Positions 23,239 through 27,825 of a DNA stretch of 27,825 nt are shown one piece after another. The position numbers were made by a program, and so were the translations under genes. The stretch is from Sphingomonas sp. (lineage in GTDB: Bacteria; Pseudomonadota; Alphaproteobacteria; Sphingomonadales; Sphingomonadaceae), in assembly GCA_025935515.1 (NCBI GenBank), contig JAICVC010000005.1:1-27825 (forward strand), given 5' to 3'. Under the pieces are notes generated by a model. The model had not been told where the DNA came from, ran no database searches, and saw only the letters and a list, made by a program, of their open reading frames with translations. Numbering within the stretch: the first letter of the stretch is position 1; every line of letters begins with the position of its first letter.

Positions 23239-24366
23239 ATGCGCGCCGAAGCGCAGGCCCATATCGACCAGATCAATGCCGCGACCGCGCTGCTGCGCCG
23301 CTTCCTCGACTGGGATCGCGCGCTCAAGCGCCTCGACGAGCTCAATGCCCGGGTCGAGGACCCGACGCTGTGGGACGACCCCAAGGCGGCGCAAAATGTG
23401 ATGCGTGAGCGCCGCCGGCTGGAGGAAGCGATCAGCGCGACCCGCACTCTGGAGCGCGAGCTTGCCGATACTTCCGAGCTTATCGAGATGGCGGAAAGCG
23501 AAGGCGACGGCGAGCTGGTCGAGGACGGCATCCGCAGCCTTGCCGAGCTCGCGGACCGCGCCGACCGGGACAAGGTCGCCGCCTTGCTCGCCGGGGAGGC
23601 GGACGCCAACAATGCCTATGTCGAGATCAATGCCGGCGCCGGCGGTACTGAGAGCCAGGACTGGGCCGAGATGCTCCAGCGCATGTATACGCGCTGGGGC
23701 GAGCGCAAGGGCTTCAAGGTCGAGCTGATCGATCATCATTCGGGCGAGCAGGCCGGGATCAAGTCGGCGACGATCCTGATCAAAGGCGAAAATGCCTACG
23801 GCAACCTCAAGGTCGAAAGCGGCGTGCATCGGCTCGTCCGCATCAGCCCGTACGACGCGAACGCGCGCCGCCATACCAGCTTCTCGAGCGTCTGGGTCTA
23901 TCCCGAGGTGGATGACGATATCGACGTCCAGATCAACGACGCGGAGCTTCGGATCGACACCTATCGGGCGAGCGGTGCGGGCGGGCAGCACGTCAACACG
24001 ACCGACAGCGCGGTGCGTATCACCCATATTCCGACCGGGATCGTGGTCGCCTGCCAGAACGAGCGCTCGCAGCACAAGAACCGTGCGTCCGCGATGAAGC
24101 AGCTCAAGGCGCGGCTCTACGAGGCTGAGCTTCAGAAGCGCGAGGCCGAGGCGGATGTCGCCAATGCGGCCAAGACCGATATCGGCTGGGGCCACCAGAT
24201 CCGTTCCTATGTCCTGCAGCCGTACCAGCTGGTGAAGGATCTCCGGACCGGGGTCACGTCGACGTCACCCGGCGACGTCCTCGACGGCGATCTCGACCGC
24301 TTCATGGCCGCGGCCCTGTCGCAGCGGGTGACGGGCGAGACGGTCGAGGTTGAGGATGTCGAGTAG
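23239..24366 (+). CDS. prfB: Peptide chain release factor 2
   Basis: 375 aa from ATG 23239 (MRAEAQAHIDQIN); a TTG at 23233 would add two residues. The N-terminal helical domain has FLDWDRALKRLDELNARVEDPTLWDD. The codon-recognition loop reads Ser203-Pro-Tyr205 where E. coli has SPF. The peptidyl-tRNA hydrolysis motif GGQ is at 248-250 in YRASGAGGQHVNTTDSAVRI. The C-terminal end matches RF2 (QLVKDLRTGVTSTSPGDVLDGDLDRFM), including TSxxxxVLDGDLD. It terminates translation at UGA and UAA. The frame is continuous: where E. coli prfB has the CTT TGA C frameshift site this gene reads TTC CTC GAC, so that autoregulation is absent. Its 3' end overlaps the next gene by 11 bp. Confidence 0.96.
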   Translation: MRAEAQAHIDQINAATALLRRFLDWDRALKRLDELNARVEDPTLWDDPKAAQNVMRERRRLEEAISATRTLERELADTSELIEMAESEGDGELVEDGIRSLAELADRADRDKVAALLAGEADANNAYVEINAGAGGTESQDWAEMLQRMYTRWGERKGFKVELIDHHSGEQAGIKSATILIKGENAYGNLKVESGVHRLVRISPYDANARRHTSFSSVWVYPEVDDDIDVQINDAELRIDTYRASGAGGQHVNTTDSAVRITHIPTGIVVACQNERSQHKNRASAMKQLKARLYEAELQKREAEADVANAAKTDIGWGHQIRSYVLQPYQLVKDLRTGVTSTSPGDVLDGDLDRFMAAALSQRVTGETVEVEDVE

Positions 24367-25048
24367 GAGCGCCGATCTAGCCACGGCCCTCCTCCTCCTT
24401 GCGGGCTGCCGCGCTCAGCCCTCCGAGCCGCATTTTCCCACCGCCCATCGCGAGGTCGCGCCGATCGTGGGCACGACTTTCTCGACCGAGGATGCGCGAG
24501 ATCGGGCCGGCGAGGCCGAAGACGTCATGGAACTGGCCGGCGTGAAGGCCGGAATGTCGGTCGCGGATGTGGGGGCGGGGGAGGGCTATTATACGGTGCG
24601 GCTCGCCCGCGTGGTCGGCCCGAGGGGGCGGGTGCTGGCGGAAGACATCGTTCCCGAAGTCCGCGACGAGCTCAGCGATCGGATCCAGCGCGAACGGCTC
24701 GACAATGTCGCGGTGAAACTGGGGACTGCGGAAAATCCAATGCTTCCCGCTGCTTCGTTCGACCGCATCTTCCTCGTGCACATGTATCACGAGGTCGAGG
24801 CGCCCTACGCATTCCTGTGGCACATGCGCGAGGGCGTGAAGCCCGATGGCCTGGTGATCGTCGTCGATTCGAACCGCCCGGTGAAGCAGCACGGGATGCC
24901 GCCCGCATTGGTCAAATGCGAGTTTGCCGCGCTTGGCCTGCGGCAGGTCAAATTCAACTTTCTGAGCGGCGGCGATGTCTACCTGATGGCTTTCCAGCCC
25001 GCCGGCCCGCGCCCCGCTCCGGAGCAGATCAGGCCGTGCAAGGCCTAG
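24356..25048 (+). CDS. Predicted lipoprotein with class I SAM-methyltransferase domain
   Basis: 230 aa from ATG 24356 inside the end of prfB. The N-terminus is a lipoprotein signal (DLATALLLLAGC; lipobox LLAGC, Cys18). Residues from about 50 are a Rossmann methyltransferase: MELAGVKAGMSVADVGAGEGYYTVRLARVVGPRGRVLAEDI, with motif I VADVGAGEGYY, then FDRIFLVHMYHEVE and GVKPDGLVIVVDSNRP. The family is annotated as methyltransferase without known substrate. A lipoprotein signal is odd for a SAM-dependent enzyme, because SAM is not known in the periplasm; either the fold was recruited for another role or the N-terminus is mis-predicted. Coupled to prfB by overlap; its stop shares CTAG (25045-25048) with the convergent gene. 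Confidence 0.82.
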   Translation: MSSRSADLATALLLLAGCRAQPSEPHFPTAHREVAPIVGTTFSTEDARDRAGEAEDVMELAGVKAGMSVADVGAGEGYYTVRLARVVGPRGRVLAEDIVPEVRDELSDRIQRERLDNVAVKLGTAENPMLPAASFDRIFLVHMYHEVEAPYAFLWHMREGVKPDGLVIVVDSNRPVKQHGMPPALVKCEFAALGLRQVKFNFLSGGDVYLMAFQPAGPRPAPEQIRPCKA

Positions 25049-25449
25049 AGATAGCCGAGCTGCCTCAGGCTGGTGCACTCGCTGCCGGCAAACACCAAAT
25101 GGTCGAGGATGGCGCAATCGAGCGCCTCGGCGGCGGTGGCGAGCCGGCGGGTCGCCCGGCAATCGCTGTCGCTCGGCCGCGCGTCGCCGCTGGGATGATT
25201 ATGCGCGAGCACGATCCCGGCACTTCCCAGAGTGGCCGCGTCCGCGATGATTTCGCGGATCGGGAAGTCGCCGCCCGCCCTGTCTCCCCAGTGCCATGAG
25301 ACGTGCAGGCACCGGGCCTCGTCGTCGACATGGGCAACCCAGAGCGTTTCGCGCGCTGAATTTTCTTCCGCCAGACACCCTGCGAAAAACCGCCGCGCAG
25401 CAGCGAGGCCATCGAGCTTCAGCGGGAGTTCGGCACGCTGATACCGCAT
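25045..25449 (-). CDS. RadC-type JAMM/MPN domain protein, short form
   Basis: 134 aa, ATG at 25449. It consists only of the JAB/MPN+ domain of the RadC family: Glu34 in RETLWVAHVD, FPIREIIADAATLGSAGIVLAHNHPSG, and the zinc motif His83-x-His85-x10-Asp96 (HNHPSGDARPSDSD), ending DHLVFAGSECTSLRQLGYL. The usual N-terminal helix-hairpin-helix part of RadC (about 100 residues) is missing, as in phage- or plasmid-borne short RadC proteins. All metal ligands of a JAMM peptidase are present, but the activity of RadC proteins is not established, and the name 'DNA repair' is historical. Divergent from thyA. High GC, so it is not obviously recent. Confidence 0.88.
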   Translation of the reverse strand: MRYQRAELPLKLDGLAAARRFFAGCLAEENSARETLWVAHVDDEARCLHVSWHWGDRAGGDFPIREIIADAATLGSAGIVLAHNHPSGDARPSDSDCRATRRLATAAEALDCAILDHLVFAGSECTSLRQLGYL

Positions 25450-25563
25450 ATCGGTTAACTACGAAGCTGGCCGCCGGGCGCCAGTCGAACCGGCTCCGTA
25501 ATGGCGATCCGTTTCGGACTAATCAGCCTTGGATGCCGCAGCGGCACGGTTTAGGGTTTGGGC

Positions 25564-26358
25564 ATGCGCCAATATCTCGACCTCATGCAGCTGATCCTCG
25601 ATCGCGGCGTCGAGCAGCAGGACCGGACCGGCACCGGCACTTTGTCATGGTTCGGCGCGCAGATGCGCTTCGACCTCGCCGAGGGTTTCCCGCTGCTGAC
25701 GACGAAGAAGCTGCACCTTCGGTCGATCATCGTCGAGCTTTTGTGGTTCCTGCGCGGCGACACCAACGTCCGCTGGCTCAACGAGCGCAAGGTCAGCATC
25801 TGGGACGAATGGGCCGACGAGAGTGGCGACCTCGGCCCGGTCTACGGGAAGCAATGGCGTGACTGGGAGGCCCCCGACGGCAGCCACATCGATCAGATCG
25901 CGAGCCTCGTCGAACTCATCCGCAACGACCCGCATTCACGGCGGCAGATCGTCACTGCCTGGAACCCGGGCGAGATCAAGAGAATGGCTCTCGCGCCGTG
26001 CCACTGTCTGTTTCAGACGCAGGTCGCCGCTGGGCGGCTCAACCTCCAGCTCTACCAGCGCAGCGCGGACGTCTTCCTCGGCGTCCCGTTCAACATCGCC
26101 TCGTATGCGCTCCTCACGCACATGCTGGCGCGCGAATGCGGGCTCGAGCCAGGCACATTCGTGTGGACCGGCGGTGACTGTCATCTTTATTCCAACCATT
26201 TCGAGCAGGCGCGGCTCCAGCTGTCGCGCGAACCGCGTCCCTTGCCACAGCTGGTCATCAAGGATCGCGGGCAGGGCTTGTTCGGCTATGAGTTCGAGGA
26301 CTTCGTGTTCGAGAATTACGAGCCGCATCCGCACATCTCGGCCCCGGTCGCGGTCTAA
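25564..26358 (+). CDS. thyA: Thymidylate synthase ThyA
   Basis: 264 aa from ATG 25564 (MRQYLDLMQLILDRG), the exact length of E. coli ThyA; a TTG at 25558 would add two residues. Active-site features: DRTGTGTLSWFG with the phosphate-binding Arg, nucleophile Cys146 in MALAPCHCLFQ, LYQRSADVFLGVPFNIASYA with the Arg-Ser-Asp pyrimidine and phosphate contacts, and the C-terminal PHISAPVAV. It converts dUMP to dTMP using methylene-tetrahydrofolate. This is the housekeeping enzyme, distinct from the divergent, interrupted homologue at 4946-5746. Spaced 114 bp from the divergent RadC-like gene; a hairpin follows the stop codon. Confidence 0.97.
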   Translation: MRQYLDLMQLILDRGVEQQDRTGTGTLSWFGAQMRFDLAEGFPLLTTKKLHLRSIIVELLWFLRGDTNVRWLNERKVSIWDEWADESGDLGPVYGKQWRDWEAPDGSHIDQIASLVELIRNDPHSRRQIVTAWNPGEIKRMALAPCHCLFQTQVAAGRLNLQLYQRSADVFLGVPFNIASYALLTHMLARECGLEPGTFVWTGGDCHLYSNHFEQARLQLSREPRPLPQLVIKDRGQGLFGYEFEDFVFENYEPHPHISAPVAV

Positions 26359-26400
26359 CGGCTCTTCCGCGCGTTAAATCGCGCCTCGAGGGAGCCGTTT
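26359..26400 (+). terminator. Probable terminator after thyA
   Basis: Directly after the stop codon, CGGCTC (26359-26364) pairs with GAGCCG (26392-26397) and, inside it, GCGCG (26369-26373) with CGCGC (26380-26384) around TTAAAT. TTT follows. The structure has internal mismatches and a short T-run, so strength is uncertain. Confidence 0.4.
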
Positions 26401-26449
26401 CGGAAACGCAGCGTTAGTTTCTGCCGTCAGACCAAGAGAGGACGAAATC

Positions 26450-26593
26450 ATGTTGCAGAAAGTGACGACAGTCGTGTTGATCGGCACCGCGCTCGCGCTT
26501 GCCGCATGCAACACCGTGCGTGGCGCAGCGAAAGACGTGAACTCGGTCGCAAATTGCACCGAAAACGCGATCAACGGCAGCACGCCCTGTTAA
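26450..26593 (+). CDS. Entericidin-like small lipoprotein 1
   Basis: 47 aa, ATG after AGAGGAC. Signal MLQKVTTVVLIGTALALAAC with lipobox ALAAC, then the entericidin EcnA/EcnB signature CNTVRGAAKDVNS. Unlike the short enterobacterial peptides it continues with NCTENAINGSTPC, giving two further Cys that could pair in the periplasm. After signal removal the lipidated peptide would be about 28 residues. Entericidins are membrane-active envelope lipoproteins linked to stationary-phase stress and lysis. A weak general-stress-like GGAAAC...CGTC pair lies at 26402-26428. First of two tandem copies. Confidence 0.9.
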   Translation: MLQKVTTVVLIGTALALAACNTVRGAAKDVNSVANCTENAINGSTPC

Positions 26594-26658
26594 GCTGCTA
26601 GACAAACAGCCGTAGCTACAGCCATGGTCGTTCCACATGCTCAACGGGAGGAAGGACC

Positions 26659-26799
26659 ATGGCTCGCAAGCTTTTCACGGTGTTGTGTATCGGTGGCGCA
26701 CTGACGCTCACCGCATGCAACACCGTGCGCGGCGCCGCGGCTGACGTGAATTCAGCCGCGACCTGCACCGAGAATGCGATGCACGGCGGCGGCTGCTAA
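26659..26799 (+). CDS. Entericidin-like small lipoprotein 2
   Basis: 46 aa, ATG after the strong ribosome binding site GGGAGGAAGGACC. Signal MARKLFTVLCIGGALTLTAC with lipobox TLTAC, then CNTVRGAAADVNSAATCTENAMHGGGC. It shares the CNTVRGAA-DVNS core and the CTENA...C end with the copy 66 bp upstream, so the pair arose by tandem duplication; the signal sequences have diverged. The same two extra Cys are kept. The transcript ends at the bidirectional terminator at 26824-26854, and both genes are probably read from one promoter before 26450. Confidence 0.9.
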   Translation: MARKLFTVLCIGGALTLTACNTVRGAAADVNSAATCTENAMHGGGC

Positions 26800-26823
26800 A
26801 TCAGCAGGCTGGGCAGCAAAAGA

Positions 26824-26854
26824 AACCCCGCCGGATCGCTCCGGCGGGGTTTTT
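26824..26854. terminator. Bidirectional intrinsic terminator (entericidins / rpoC)
   Basis: CCCCGCCGGA (26826-26835), loop TCGC and TCCGGCGGGG (26840-26849) form a perfect 10-bp stem followed by TTTTT. AA precedes the left arm within AGAAA, so the element can also stop the opposite strand, where rpoC ends 21 bp away. Confidence 0.9.
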
Positions 26855-26874
26855 GCTGCCGTGGTTTCCAAGGC

Positions 26875-27825
26875 TTAGTCCTGGAGATAATCCCCGGCGT
26901 CGGCGTCCAGGCCGTGGCCGCTTGGAACGACCTCGGCGAGCGGATCGTCGCCGGTACCGGTGTCGTCGCGCGGGCTGCGCGCCAGCTCGGCCGCACGCAG
27001 CTCGTCCGCCGAATCCGGCGCGATCAGCGCTTCCTGCATGCGACGTTGGGCGGCGCGCAGCGCGGTGTCGCGCGACGTGGCCGCGACCCGCAGGCGGTTC
27101 ATTCCGGCGCCGGTGCCTGCCGGGATCAGCCGGCCGACGATGACGTTCTCCTTGAGGCCTTCGAGCGTGTCGACCTTGCCCTGGACCGCCGCCTCGGTCA
27201 GCACGCGCGTCGTTTCCTGGAACGACGCCGCCGAGATGAAGCTGCGGGTCTGTAGCGACGCCTTCGTGATGCCGAGCAGGACCGGCTTGCCCTGCGCCGG
27301 CTTCTGCTTCTTCTCGAGCCTCGCGTTGGTCTCATCCATCTCCTGGCGATCAACCTGCTCGCCGGCGAGCAGGGTGGTGTCGCCGCCGTCGGTGATCTCG
27401 ACCTTCTGCAGCATCTGGCGAACGATCACCTCGAGGTGCTTGTCGTTGATCTTCACGCCCTGCAGTCGATAGACTTCCTGGATCTCGGTGACGAGATATT
27501 CGGCCAGAGCGACGATCCCGAGCACCTCGAGGATGTCGTGCGGATCGGGCGAGCCGCCGATGAGGTTGTCGCCGCGCTTGACGAAGTCGCCTTCCTGCAC
27601 GTCGATGACCTTCGACTTCGGCACCAGATACTCGACCGGCTCGCCACCCTCCTCGGGGATGATCGCGATCTTGCGCTTGGCCTTGTAATCCTTGCCGAAG
27701 GCGACCCGGCCGGAGACCTTGGCGATGATCGCATTCTCCTTGGGCTTGCGCGCCTCGAACAGCTCCGCCACCCGCGGCAGGCCGCCGGTGATGTCGCGGG
27801 TCTTGGCCGCCTCGCGCGAGACTCG
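26875..27825 (-). CDS. rpoC: RNA polymerase beta' subunit (C-terminal part, 5' end outside window)
   Basis: The frame is open from the right edge, so the gene starts beyond the window; about 316 C-terminal residues are visible. Recognisable RpoC end motifs: TRDITGGLPRVAELFEARKPKENAII, GRVAFGKDYKAKRKI, VKRGDNLIGGSPDPHDILEVLG, VYRLQGVKINDKHLEVIVRQMLQKVEI, ITKASLQTRSFISAASFQETTRVLTEAAVQGK and GLKENVIVGRLIPAGTG. These form the clamp, the trigger-loop-proximal helices and the jaw end. The acidic tail ends in DAGDYLQD. It is part of the core RNA polymerase; the terminator follows 21 bp downstream. Confidence 0.98.
   Translation of the reverse strand, partial: RVSREAAKTRDITGGLPRVAELFEARKPKENAIIAKVSGRVAFGKDYKAKRKIAIIPEEGGEPVEYLVPKSKVIDVQEGDFVKRGDNLIGGSPDPHDILEVLGIVALAEYLVTEIQEVYRLQGVKINDKHLEVIVRQMLQKVEITDGGDTTLLAGEQVDRQEMDETNARLEKKQKPAQGKPVLLGITKASLQTRSFISAASFQETTRVLTEAAVQGKVDTLEGLKENVIVGRLIPAGTGAGMNRLRVAATSRDTALRAAQRRMQEALIAPDSADELRAAELARSPRDDTGTGDDPLAEVVPSGHGLDADAGDYLQD

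Noticed and set aside
22150..24195. Long open frame of 681 codons on the minus strand, antisense to PBP1A and prfB
   Set aside because: Its sequence is the repetitive Arg/Ala/Gly-rich type expected from the reverse of high-GC genes, and the plus strand carries two unmistakable proteins with all motifs.
1..27825. CRISPR array, insertion sequence or prophage
   Set aside because: No regularly spaced identical repeats, transposase, integrase or phage structural gene was found on either strand.

Overview
The window (27.8 kb, mostly about 70% GC) reads as a chromosomal segment of an alphaproteobacterium, most likely a sphingomonad. The block rne - amidase - penicillin-binding protein 1A - prfB is a typical alphaproteobacterial order. 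The RNase E has a large acidic insert in its S1 domain, release factor 2 carries SPY instead of SPF, and GIN-domain and entericidin-type small proteins are present. The window is framed by the 3' part of typA (left) and the 3' part of rpoC (right, minus strand).

Region by region: (1) 1-1691, typA. (2) 1692-6077, a compact island of lower GC (a hand count of two sample 60-base lines gave 48-52%, against 75% for a line of typA). It starts with no gap after the typA stop codon. It encodes a membrane-tethered dCTP-deaminase/dUTPase-fold protein, a MazG-type nucleotide pyrophosphohydrolase with an extra C-terminal domain, an HMUDK-helical/aGPT-pyrophosphorylase-like protein of phage thymine-hypermodification type, a thymidylate-synthase-like protein interrupted by one in-frame TAG, and a small protein that looks like an acyl carrier protein. 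This is the most unusual part of the window. (3) 6078-6429, spacer with a decayed ~56-bp tandem repeat. (4) 6430-9954: an EVE-domain gene, a cell-wall hydrolase with a strongly structured leader, a single-domain response regulator, a glutathione S-transferase and a GIN-domain secreted protein behind a BlaI/CopY-like operator. (5) 9951-11477: a GH43-like glycosidase and tRNA-Gln(CTG). (6) 11621-14620: ppx/gppA, rlmE and an Nramp-related transporter, overlapping head to tail. (7) 14624-19243, minus strand: rne, an M48 BepA-like protease and a DsbA/ScsC-like thiol oxidoreductase, probably co-transcribed. (8) 19652-25048: N-acetylmuramoyl-L-alanine amidase, PBP1A, prfB and a lipoprotein methyltransferase. 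(9) 25045-27825: a RadC-type JAMM protein, thyA, two tandem entericidin-like lipoproteins, a bidirectional terminator and rpoC.

Most of the window is housekeeping: translation (typA, rlmE, prfB, tRNA), RNA turnover (rne), cell-wall growth and remodelling (sleB-like, amidase, PBP1A), envelope protein quality control (M48, DsbA) and dTMP synthesis (thyA). The island looks acquired. Its gene content matches the logic of phage pyrimidine hypermodification (nucleotide pool control, a C5-modifying thymidylate-synthase homologue, a base-processing protein), here with a possible carrier protein and a membrane-anchored nucleotide-fold protein. Its function is inferred, and the interrupted thymidylate-synthase-like gene suggests that it may be decaying or recoded.
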